Position numbers and translations under genes: made by a program
The notes under the pieces: model-generated
The model's database searches: none
Seen by the model: the letters and a program-made list of their open reading frames with translations, nothing else
Told to the model about the DNA's origin: nothing
Part shown: positions 48,775 through 56,074 of the stretch, in pieces
Layout: the number at the start of each line of letters is the position of its first letter
Numbering within the stretch: position 1 is the first letter of the stretch
Assembly: GCF_000875775.1 (NCBI RefSeq)
Contig: NZ_CP010868.1
Span: forward strand, 310,001-374,000
From: Nitrosopumilus piranensis
GTDB taxonomy: Archaea > Thermoproteota > Nitrososphaeria > Nitrososphaerales > Nitrosopumilaceae
Reading direction: 5' to 3'
Length of the DNA: 64,000 nucleotides

Positions 48775-49995
48775 GTGTTTCAGGCACGAATTCTCATATT
48801 CGGATTATTACTTGTTACAATATTTGGTTCACAACTAGCATTTGCGGATGTATTTGTCCCGCTTCATGAATATCTGGGATATTTTGATTCAAATGGAGTA
48901 TATACTGTTGTAGGAAATGTCAAAAATGAAAATAATTTTGCAGTAATTCCCACCATTACTGTATCAGTAATTGATGACTCAAAAACAATTTCAAAAACAA
49001 TTGAACATGTCCCAATAGCTTCTGTAAAAGAAATTCCATTTAAGATAAAATTTCCTGAAATAAAATCAAATATCCCTGTTCTAATTAATCCTGAATTAAC
49101 ATTTGAAAAAACAATTACTAATGAAGTTCCAATTCAAATAATTTATGATAAAACCCTAGTCAAGCATGATGACGGTCATATTTCAGGAAGAATTCAAAAT
49201 ACTGGAAATGAAACAGTATACTTTCCAAAAATTTTTGCAGTTGTTCATGGTTATGAAAATGTTCTAGATATTACTCAAAATGTAGAATATATTGAAAAAA
49301 TTGAACCCGGAGAAATTCTAGATTTTACAATGTATCCTGATCCTTCAATAACTGAAGACGTGTTTTACTATAGTTGTTTTGCACCAGTTGATACTACTGT
49401 AATTCCTGTAACTGCAAAGAAAAATGGTGGTGATTTTGATTTTAGATATGATTCAGGCGCATGGTATTCAGCTGCAAAGTTTGATGAATCTGGTACAACA
49501 ATGACTATGAGAGGTTACAACAGTTATCCATTAGAGACATATGCAAACTTTGAGTTTGCTCCAATCTCTGGAAATGAAAAATTTTCTGTTACCATTAATG
49601 ATAAACCTATAGAGTTTATCCAAAGCATTGATGAGATGGGATTTTGGCACGTTGCATTTACAGTTGGACCTCAATCTCAAGGTATTTTGAAAATTTCAGG
49701 CTTTGAGAAAGGATTACCACCTGAATTACCCACAATTCCTGTATGGATAAAACAAAATGCAGACTGGTGGTCAACTAAACAAATTACAGATTCAGAATTT
49801 CTTGAAGGGATTGATTTTCTTTTTGAAAAACAAATTTTGTCTGTTCCAACACGTGATGTAATTTCTGAATCACAATGGAGAATTCCTTCATGGGTACAAA
49901 CTCCTGCAAGTTGGTGGTATGAGGAAAAAATTTCAGATGAACAATTCTTGAATATAATTGAGAATTTAGTTAAACGAGAAATCATTTTGGTATAA
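48775..49995 (+). CDS. Secreted protein with two WIKQNA/WVQTPA repeats
   Basis: A 406-residue protein from GTG 48775, one base after the regulator stop. The signal peptide ends at SQLAFA, followed by DVFVPLHEYLGYFDSNGVYT. Several beta domains follow, then two C-terminal repeats, IPVWIKQNADWWSTKQITDS and IPSWVQTPASWWYEEKISDE, of the same type as in the two proteins upstream. It has no other recognised domain. Confidence 0.7.
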   Translation: MFQARILIFGLLLVTIFGSQLAFADVFVPLHEYLGYFDSNGVYTVVGNVKNENNFAVIPTITVSVIDDSKTISKTIEHVPIASVKEIPFKIKFPEIKSNIPVLINPELTFEKTITNEVPIQIIYDKTLVKHDDGHISGRIQNTGNETVYFPKIFAVVHGYENVLDITQNVEYIEKIEPGEILDFTMYPDPSITEDVFYYSCFAPVDTTVIPVTAKKNGGDFDFRYDSGAWYSAAKFDESGTTMTMRGYNSYPLETYANFEFAPISGNEKFSVTINDKPIEFIQSIDEMGFWHVAFTVGPQSQGILKISGFEKGLPPELPTIPVWIKQNADWWSTKQITDSEFLEGIDFLFEKQILSVPTRDVISESQWRIPSWVQTPASWWYEEKISDEQFLNIIENLVKREIILV

Positions 49996-50020
49996 CTGGT
50001 ATATTCGATAAATGAGCCAG
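49995..50020. promoter_or_regulatory. TGGTA...GAACCA-type motif, site A
   Basis: ACTGGTATATT-CGAT-AAATGAGCCAG is an imperfect inverted repeat 34 bp before the ATG at 50054, directly after the previous stop codon. It matches the sites at 51741 and 52815. Confidence 0.5.
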
Positions 50021-50053
50021 ATTTGTTTAATAGAAAAATACAATATTTTTTTT

Positions 50054-50677
50054 ATGAAACAAAGTAACACTGTCTTTGGACTATCTATTGGAGCAATTTT
50101 TGCAATTAGTGTAATTACAATATCTGTAATGCCAACAGCTATGGCAAAATCAGATGCAACTGGTCAACCAGATTTGATTGCAATTTTAACTGCCATTGAT
50201 GGTTCTAGTAGTGATCCAAAAGGAAAAGCAATGTTTTGGTTTGATGATGATTCAAATCCTACATCTATTAGATATCAAATTGTTCTAAACAAAATTGATG
50301 TCAGTGGTAATGATGGTAAGGGACTAACTGAATCATTAGAAAAAGTCCATGTTCATTATGCTCCAGAAGGAGTACATAATGCAATGCATCTTTACAACGT
50401 TTTAGGTCCTGCAGATGACATTAATGATGGAAAAACTGCTGGGAATACTCTCTCAGGAGTATGGGATGAGGCTGATGTTTGGCCAAACTGGGATGAGCAT
50501 GGAATGCCGATGCACCATTCATCAAAACCATTAACTGCAGTAAATCCTAATGGAAACACAATTCTTAAAAATTTGTGTACTGGAAACACTGATGTAAATG
50601 TCCATCTTCATGGTGATGTTCCATACATTAGAGGAATTATTGAAACAAACTCTGATGCATGCACAAATCTTGGATAA
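50054..50677 (+). CDS. Secreted CHRD-like domain protein
   Basis: A 207-residue protein with signal peptide (ending PTAMA) and a CHRD-like fold: KVHVHYAPEGVHNAMHLYN and DVNVHLHGDVPYIRGIIE near the end. Histidines are frequent. CHRD domains occur in extracellular proteins, some thought to bind metal. I choose ATG 50054 as the start of the signal peptide. Confidence 0.72.
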   Translation: MKQSNTVFGLSIGAIFAISVITISVMPTAMAKSDATGQPDLIAILTAIDGSSSDPKGKAMFWFDDDSNPTSIRYQIVLNKIDVSGNDGKGLTESLEKVHVHYAPEGVHNAMHLYNVLGPADDINDGKTAGNTLSGVWDEADVWPNWDEHGMPMHHSSKPLTAVNPNGNTILKNLCTGNTDVNVHLHGDVPYIRGIIETNSDACTNLG

Positions 50678-50772
50678 TAAATCCATTTTTTCTTTTATTT
50701 CTGAGAATTCAATAATGACTGTTCAAAATTGAAAAATCTTATTATAGAAATTTTATTCAAGCTAAACGACTA

Positions 50773-51531
50773 ATGCTACCATTAAGAGATGAAAATCCAC
50801 ATCCGCCAGGATTCAAACCAAAAATTACAATTGGATTGATTATTCTTAATGTTGCAGTATTCATATATGAAATAGCTTTTACTGGCCAATTTTGGGAGTT
50901 TTCTAACTCTAGAGCTGCTTTGATGTTCTTTGAGTGGGGTGCAGTTCCTAGCTGTGTTACTGGTTTTTCATCAATGATTCAACCAGGAATTTCATGTCCT
51001 GATACTCCATACTTTTCATTATTTAGTTCAATGTTCATGCATGGTGGTCTGATGCACTTGGGTGGTAACATGTTATTCTTGTGGATATTTGGTGACAACA
51101 TTGAACTAAAGTTTGGCAAAGCAAAATTCCTCTTAATCTATCTTGCATGGGGAGTTGGTGCAGGTCTAGCTCACATTGTAATTGATCCTACAAGTTCTAT
51201 TCCTGCAGTTGGTGCATCAGGAGCCATATCTGGTATACTTGGTGCATACTTGGCAATGTTCCCTAGAGTTAGAATTACTACTTTTCTTATGTTGGGATTT
51301 TTCTGGAGAATGATGCACATTCAAGCAAAATGGTTCTTGCCATTTTGGTTAGTCTTTCAGAATCTCTTACCATTTTTCATAGGTGGTTTTGGTGTTGCAG
51401 GTGGTGGTGTTGCATATATGGCACACATTGGAGGATTTGCAATTGGATTTGCAACTGGATATCTCTACAAAAAAACACACAGCTCTGAGTATACTTATGG
51501 TACAAGATACGGATACAGACCAGATTATTGA
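50773..51531 (+). CDS. Rhomboid-family intramembrane serine protease
   Basis: A 252-residue protein with six to seven helices. Catalytic elements: MHGGLMHLGGNMLFLWIFGD (HxxGN), the active Ser in VGASGAISGILGAYLA, and His in YMAHIGGFAIGFATG. These proteases cut membrane-anchored proteins; here surface proteins may be substrates. No operon partners. Confidence 0.9.
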   Translation: MLPLRDENPHPPGFKPKITIGLIILNVAVFIYEIAFTGQFWEFSNSRAALMFFEWGAVPSCVTGFSSMIQPGISCPDTPYFSLFSSMFMHGGLMHLGGNMLFLWIFGDNIELKFGKAKFLLIYLAWGVGAGLAHIVIDPTSSIPAVGASGAISGILGAYLAMFPRVRITTFLMLGFFWRMMHIQAKWFLPFWLVFQNLLPFFIGGFGVAGGGVAYMAHIGGFAIGFATGYLYKKTHSSEYTYGTRYGYRPDY

Positions 51532-51564
51532 AAGCATAAATTCCAGAATCTAGTTTAAGTCTTC

Positions 51565-51741
51565 ATGCCGTTGATTACAGTATCAATGTATCCTGGACGT
51601 TCTCAGGAACAAAAAGATGAGTACGCAAAAGCAATCACAAAATCAGCTGTAGAGATTCTAAAAACAAAAGAGAATCATGTTATTGTTGTTTTTGAAGACA
51701 ATCCCAAAGAAAATTGGTTTTTGGCAGGAAAGCAATTGTAA
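51565..51741 (+). CDS. 4-Oxalocrotonate tautomerase-like protein
   Basis: A 58-residue protein beginning MPLITVSMYPGRSQEQKDEY, with the catalytic Pro as the first residue after Met removal and a typical C-terminal ENHVIVVFEDNPKENW. The length is normal for the family. It is too short for common length cut-offs. The native substrate is unknown. Confidence 0.82.
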   Translation: MPLITVSMYPGRSQEQKDEYAKAITKSAVEILKTKENHVIVVFEDNPKENWFLAGKQL

Positions 51742-51787
51742 CTGGTACATTTCTAAAATGAACCAGTACATTTGTCAGATGAACCAA
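51741..51787. promoter_or_regulatory. TGGTACATTT...AATGAACCA motif, double site B
   Basis: ACTGGTACATTT-CTA-AAATGAACCAGT forms an imperfect dyad, and GTACATTT-N5-ATGAACCA repeats once more immediately after. The pair ends 36 bp before the ATG at 51823, where a regulator would sit upstream of BRE/TATA. Confidence 0.55.
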
Positions 51788-51822
51788 TTCCTTTTTCACA
51801 TTTTTTGAATTTTTGAAATATA

Positions 51823-52698
51823 ATGACAAGAAGAAACATCTTAATGGTTCTGCCCATCATGTTTGGCATTTTGTTAATTCCAAGTATTGGAATGTCTTTT
51901 GCATCTCATGGTGATGATGAATCAAGCAGTGGTGGTGGTTGTGACGGTGATTGTACTCATCCAACATTAGGGAAAGATAGTTCTGGTATAGTTTTTGTTG
52001 AAGGTGGTTTTACAATCAATGGAAAAACATATGATGTAGAAAACTTTGAACAAACTATTCCTACACAGATAATAAAAACTGGTGAACCTGTAGAAATATC
52101 TCTTAAAATATTTGATAACAGTGGACCACAATATCTTAAACATGTAGAATTAGTACTTGGGAATGAACACGTTTTTGATTCATATGTATGGAGACAAATG
52201 CCTATTGCTGACATTGCATGGTCCCAAACATTTGATGGAATTGAGTCAGTTGAAATAACAAATACTGAAAATCTAATTACTGATGTCAGTGTTGAGGCTA
52301 AAATAGATGGAGCGTTTAACGTTCTAAAATTCCAATTTACTCCTACAACAACATTTGATACAAGTCATATCATGGTAAAAATGTGGGATCAAAATAGAAG
52401 TTATTGGTTAAATAATTTCTATGATGCCTTGGAAATTAGTACAAATCCATTTGTTGGAGATTATGCTAAAGAAGAAATTCTTTCAACAGAGTCTGAAATT
52501 CATCAAATAACATCTGAAGAATTAGATGAAGAATCAGTTCATGAAGATGAACATAAATCTCATGACGACCACACAGAAGATCTACATTGTAGTGATGGCT
52601 ATACAGCTATTTTAGATAATAGATTTGGAAGTGCTTATTGTACTCTTGATAACTTTGCAATTGCATTGATTGAATCTGGACTAGCAACTACCATCTAA
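51823..52698 (+). CDS. Secreted protein with C-terminal Cys domain
   Basis: A 291-residue protein with signal peptide (ending SFASHGDD), a Gly/Cys patch (GGGCDGDCTHPT), a beta domain (about 50-215) and an acidic His-rich linker (HEDEHKSHDDHTEDLH). It ends with HCSDGYTAIL, GSAYCTLDNF and LIESGLATTI, the same end domain as in 16329-16997. The His/Asp linker could hold metal. Confidence 0.68.
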   Translation: MTRRNILMVLPIMFGILLIPSIGMSFASHGDDESSSGGGCDGDCTHPTLGKDSSGIVFVEGGFTINGKTYDVENFEQTIPTQIIKTGEPVEISLKIFDNSGPQYLKHVELVLGNEHVFDSYVWRQMPIADIAWSQTFDGIESVEITNTENLITDVSVEAKIDGAFNVLKFQFTPTTTFDTSHIMVKMWDQNRSYWLNNFYDALEISTNPFVGDYAKEEILSTESEIHQITSEELDEESVHEDEHKSHDDHTEDLHCSDGYTAILDNRFGSAYCTLDNFAIALIESGLATTI

Positions 52699-52713
52699 TT
52701 TTTTCTTTTTTTT
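52699..52713 (+). terminator. T-run terminator
   Basis: TTTTTTCTTTTTTTT directly after the stop of the gene at 51823, followed by a hairpin-capable GACTGG...CCAGTC. A typical archaeal intrinsic terminator. Confidence 0.6.
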
Positions 52714-52814
52714 AAATTAAAAAAGACTGGAATGACTCCTGTCCAGTCACAGGTATGACATACACACTATGGTCGGTTTAATTTCTATTAAAACAACTTT
52801 GGATAATAACAAAA

Positions 52815-52837
52815 TGGTACATTTTGCGATTGTACCA
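52815..52837. promoter_or_regulatory. TGGTACA...TGTACCA motif, site C
   Basis: TGGTACA-TTTTGCGAT-TGTACCA, a perfect 7-bp dyad, 40 bp before the nitrilase ATG. It resembles sites A and B, though its right half is TTGTACCAA. Confidence 0.5.
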
Positions 52838-52877
52838 ACCGTTTATCCTTTTATTGTCATATTACTAATGATTCTCA

Positions 52878-53684
52878 ATGAAAGTTGCAGTTGTACAATT
52901 CAAAGCATCAACTAACAAAGAAACCAATCTAAAAAAAATTATCTCCTACATCAAAAAGGCAGCTTCAAAAAATGCAACTCTTTGTGCGTTTCCAGAATTT
53001 ATGATGTTTTACACAAATTCTACTCAAACACCAAAGCAACTTGCTAGTTTAGCTGAAACCATTAATGGAAACTTTGTAAAAACTATTGCAAAGGCTGCAA
53101 AAGAAAACCAAATCCAAGTTGTTGGTTCGTTTTATGAAAAGAGCAGAAAAAAAGACAAAGTCTACGACACTTCGTTTGTAATTGATAAATCTTGCAAGGT
53201 GATCTCTATTTATCGAAAGATTCACCTCTATGATGCATTAGGTTTTAGAGAATCAGACAAGATGGCATCAGGCTCAAAGATTGCAAAGCCTGTAAAGACT
53301 ACATTGGGAAAAGTTGGAATGATGATATGCTATGACTTACGTTTTCCAGAAATGTCACGTTCACTTGCAGCAGCTGGCTCTGAGATATTGATTGCCCCAT
53401 CAGCTTGGGTCAAAGGTAATATGAAAGAAGAACATTGGATTACAATTAACAAAACACGTGCAATTGAAAATGGATGCTATGTTATTGCACCTGATCAAGT
53501 TGGCAATATCTATTGTGGAAGAAGTCTGGTTGTAGATCCATATGGAAAAGTTTTGCTTGACATGAAAAAGAAACAAGGAATAGGTTATGTCAATATAGAT
53601 CTCAAAAAGGTAAAACAAACACGCAAAGTACTACCGTTATTAAAAAACAGAAGAACAGATGTTTATCCTACTTTGAAGGCCTGA
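52878..53684 (+). CDS. Carbon-nitrogen hydrolase (nitrilase/omega-amidase type)
   Basis: A 268-residue enzyme of the nitrilase superfamily. The Glu-Lys-Cys triad is visible: CAFPEFMMF (Glu, about 43), IYRKIHLYDA (Lys, about 115) and GMMICYDLRFPE (Cys, about 152). The closest pattern is omega-amidase/Nit2-like, but the substrate is not fixed by sequence. The 3' end overlaps the convergent zinc-finger gene by 17 bp. Confidence 0.9.
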   Translation: MKVAVVQFKASTNKETNLKKIISYIKKAASKNATLCAFPEFMMFYTNSTQTPKQLASLAETINGNFVKTIAKAAKENQIQVVGSFYEKSRKKDKVYDTSFVIDKSCKVISIYRKIHLYDALGFRESDKMASGSKIAKPVKTTLGKVGMMICYDLRFPEMSRSLAAAGSEILIAPSAWVKGNMKEEHWITINKTRAIENGCYVIAPDQVGNIYCGRSLVVDPYGKVLLDMKKKQGIGYVNIDLKKVKQTRKVLPLLKNRRTDVYPTLKA

Positions 53685-54126
53685 CTCTACTTTTACAATT
53701 AAAATTTGAACATTGTTTTGTCCACTTTTGTTTTCTAGAGTAACGAAAAATTATCATTGGCCATTTGCATACATCACAAGGACTCTTTATTGCTCTAAGC
53801 TTTGCCTTTTGTAGTAAGGGTGATGATGCTTTACATCCTCCATAAAAGTTAGAACAACCCATGAAGCGCTTTCTTGTTGTTCTAGAACGAATTACCATTA
53901 ATTCCCCAAGTTTGCATTGAGGACATGGAACTAGTCCGTTTTTTGGAGAATTTGTTCCAAGAATCATGTATTTCTTGTCTTTTGAGGACCAAGAAAGATA
54001 CCCGTTACTATCTAGATATTGAATTATTTCTTTTTTGAAGATGCTAGTTTTTGACTTTGTAGTTTTGACTGAATGTCTAATAACAGTCTTTTTGATCTGA
54101 ATTGTCTGAAGTTTCTTTGGTGGCAT
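53668..54126 (-). CDS. Protein with topoisomerase-I-type zinc fingers
   Basis: A 152-residue basic protein. The C-terminal two thirds contain two C4 fingers: VPCPQCKLGELMVIRSR with MGCSNFYGGCKAS, and SPCDVCKWPMIIF with KQCSNFNCKSR, as found at the end of topoisomerase I. It has no catalytic part. Nucleic-acid binding is likely; the partner is unknown. Confidence 0.8.
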   Translation of the reverse strand: MPPKKLQTIQIKKTVIRHSVKTTKSKTSIFKKEIIQYLDSNGYLSWSSKDKKYMILGTNSPKNGLVPCPQCKLGELMVIRSRTTRKRFMGCSNFYGGCKASSPLLQKAKLRAIKSPCDVCKWPMIIFRYSRKQKWTKQCSNFNCKSRVRPSK

Positions 54127-54173
54127 GTTTTATGATTAATTTACTAAAACGATTTTTATAGGGACTTGGGTCA

Positions 54174-55337
54174 GTGACATTTGTGGAAAAGGTTTGTGTT
54201 CTTGGCGCAGGCAGCACTAAATATGGAAAATTAGCCGATAGTATTGCAGATATCACTACTCAGGCATCAGTTTCAGCCATAGAGAGTGCAGGAATTTCAC
54301 CTAAAGATATCAAAGCATCCTATATCTCAAATGTATTTGGCGTTGCAGACAAGCAGGTACACATTGGCCCTGTCTTGATGAGTAGATTAGGAATACCAGA
54401 TAAGCCATCATTAACAATAGAGTCTGCCTGTGGCAGTGGCTCTGTATCATTTAGAGAAGCCTATGCAAATGTTGCAGCAGGATTCTATGATTGTCTTTTA
54501 GTTACTGGTGTTGAAAAAGTAACACATACAGGAACTGAATGGACTACAACTTACTTTGCATATTGTTCAGACTTTTTCTATGAAGGCCAAGCTGGTGCAT
54601 CATTTCCAGGATTGTTTGCATCAATGGCAAGAGCTTACATGACAGAGTTCAATACAACTGAAGAAGACTTTGCAAGAGTTGCAGTAAAGAATCATGATAA
54701 TGGTGTGTTAAATCCAAAAGCTCACATGCAGAAAAAAATTACCATTGAAGATGTAATGAACTCTGCAGTAGTTGCAAGTCCCCTAAAACTTTATGATTGC
54801 TGTCCATTCTCTGATGGCGCAAGTTCTGTAATTTTATGTTCTGAAAAGTTTGCAAAAGAACACGGCGGTGATTATATTGAAGTAATTGGTTCAGGCCGTG
54901 GTGGTTCACCAGCTGCATTACAAGGACGTGAACACATGACAACAATTCCTAGTACAAAACTTGCAGCAGCTGATGCATACAAGATGGCAGGCATTACTGC
55001 AAAAGATGTAGACTTTGCAGAAGTACATGATTGCTTTACAATTGCAGAAGTTGTTGATACTGAAGACTTGGGTTTCTTTGAAAAAGGACAAGGTGTTCAA
55101 GCAGTTCGTGAAGGTAGAACCTCACTAAATTCTGATATTTCTATTAATCCATCAGGTGGTCTTAAATCAAAAGGACATCCAATTGGTGCTACTGGTGTTG
55201 GACAAGTAGTTGAAGTATATGATCAATTAACTGGAAGAGCTGGTGCAAGAACCGTTAAAGATGCAAAGATTGGATTAACTCATAACTTTGGTGCAACTGG
55301 TGCAAGTTGTGCTGTTCATGTATTCCAGAGTGTGTAA
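54174..55337 (+). CDS. Thiolase (acetyl-CoA C-acetyltransferase, archaeal SCP-x-like)
   Basis: A 387-residue thiolase with the catalytic Cys in TIESACGSGSVSFREA (about 86), the His motif EVHDCFTIAE and the C-terminal GGLKSKGHPIGATGVGQ. GTG start. In ammonia-oxidising archaea such a thiolase splits acetoacetyl-CoA to acetyl-CoA at the end of the 3-hydroxypropionate/4-hydroxybutyrate cycle; a mevalonate role is also possible. It is paired with a DUF35 gene one base downstream, the usual archaeal partner. Confidence 0.88.
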   Translation: MTFVEKVCVLGAGSTKYGKLADSIADITTQASVSAIESAGISPKDIKASYISNVFGVADKQVHIGPVLMSRLGIPDKPSLTIESACGSGSVSFREAYANVAAGFYDCLLVTGVEKVTHTGTEWTTTYFAYCSDFFYEGQAGASFPGLFASMARAYMTEFNTTEEDFARVAVKNHDNGVLNPKAHMQKKITIEDVMNSAVVASPLKLYDCCPFSDGASSVILCSEKFAKEHGGDYIEVIGSGRGGSPAALQGREHMTTIPSTKLAAADAYKMAGITAKDVDFAEVHDCFTIAEVVDTEDLGFFEKGQGVQAVREGRTSLNSDISINPSGGLKSKGHPIGATGVGQVVEVYDQLTGRAGARTVKDAKIGLTHNFGATGASCAVHVFQSV

Positions 55338-55338
55338 A

Positions 55339-55704
55339 ATGTCAGTTGAAGAACAAGTAATTGAAAATGCAAAAAATGGCAAACTTTTAACTCACAAATG
55401 TACTGATTGTGGATTCCTTCATCTATCTACTGCATATTTTTGTCTAAAATGTGGAAGTAAGGGCTTTGAGGATGTGCTCTTGGAGGGTACAGGCCAGGTT
55501 GCAACTTATACCATAATTACCGTGGCTCCTGCAGGCTTTGAGAAATATACCCCATATGCCTTTGTTGTGCTTAAATTAGACAATTCAGATTTGAGGATTT
55601 CAGGATTTATGGCAGGAATTGCCAACCCTGCTGATCTGCCCGTTGGAACCAGAGCAAGAATCACTGGTTTTGATGAAAGAGGAATTATCATCGAAAAGCA
55701 GTAA
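55339..55704 (+). CDS. DUF35 OB-fold/zinc-ribbon protein (thiolase partner)
   Basis: A 121-residue protein of the DUF35 family: N-terminal rubredoxin-like zinc ribbon (HKCTDCGFLHL, YFCLKCGSKGF) and an OB-fold (GTGQVATYTIITVAPAGF, ARITGFDERG). In archaea this protein forms a complex with thiolase and HMG-CoA synthase and passes intermediates. ATG 55339 follows the thiolase stop by one base. An in-frame start within the thiolase gene is rejected. Confidence 0.9.
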   Translation: MSVEEQVIENAKNGKLLTHKCTDCGFLHLSTAYFCLKCGSKGFEDVLLEGTGQVATYTIITVAPAGFEKYTPYAFVVLKLDNSDLRISGFMAGIANPADLPVGTRARITGFDERGIIIEKQ

Positions 55705-55774
55705 AAATATTTGTTTGAATTATTAAAAAAAATCAAAATCGATTCTTAATTATTTTGCATCACTGATCGTTATC

Positions 55775-55936
55775 ATGTCAGTAGAAGTTACATGTGGAAA
55801 ATGTGGTGAAAAGATCACAAACATGAAGATGTTAAAATCTCTAAAAGATGTAATGAATCCTTATAGTGGAAAATGTCCGTCATGTGGACAAAAACTCTCT
55901 ACATCCGAGTTTTCATTAGATGTTCAAGAAAAATGA
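55775..55936 (+). CDS. Small zinc-ribbon protein
   Basis: A 53-residue protein, MSVEVTCGKCGEKITNM, with a second pair in GKCPSCGQKLS; a classic four-Cys zinc ribbon. ATG start. It is too short for usual cut-offs but clearly coding. Its role is unknown; it lies between the DUF35 gene and the NrdD-like regulator. Confidence 0.75.
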   Translation: MSVEVTCGKCGEKITNMKMLKSLKDVMNPYSGKCPSCGQKLSTSEFSLDVQEK

Positions 55937-56007
55937 TCTAATCATATTTGATCTTTTTTTACAATTTTTAAAAATTAGATCTCAAATCTTTGTATACATT
56001 TAGAAAA

Positions 56008-56024
56008 ATGATCAAAAATGATCC
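56008..56024. promoter_or_regulatory. GATC-box before the NrdD-like gene
   Basis: ATGATCAAAAATGATCC, a repeated TGATC element about 55 bp before ATG 56075. Related TGATC/GATCA boxes lie at 58266-58290 before the ribonucleotide reductase gene. They may be a common regulator site. Confidence 0.38.
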
Positions 56025-56074
56025 AAAGTCATACTGTCATAAGTCTTAATTAGTGCGTTTTTTTAGAAAAGTAC

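Noticed and set aside
52728-52751. GACTGG...CCAGTC hairpin as a fourth TGGTA-type site
   Set aside because: It follows the T-run terminator, lacks the GTACATTT core, and is better explained as 3' end structure.
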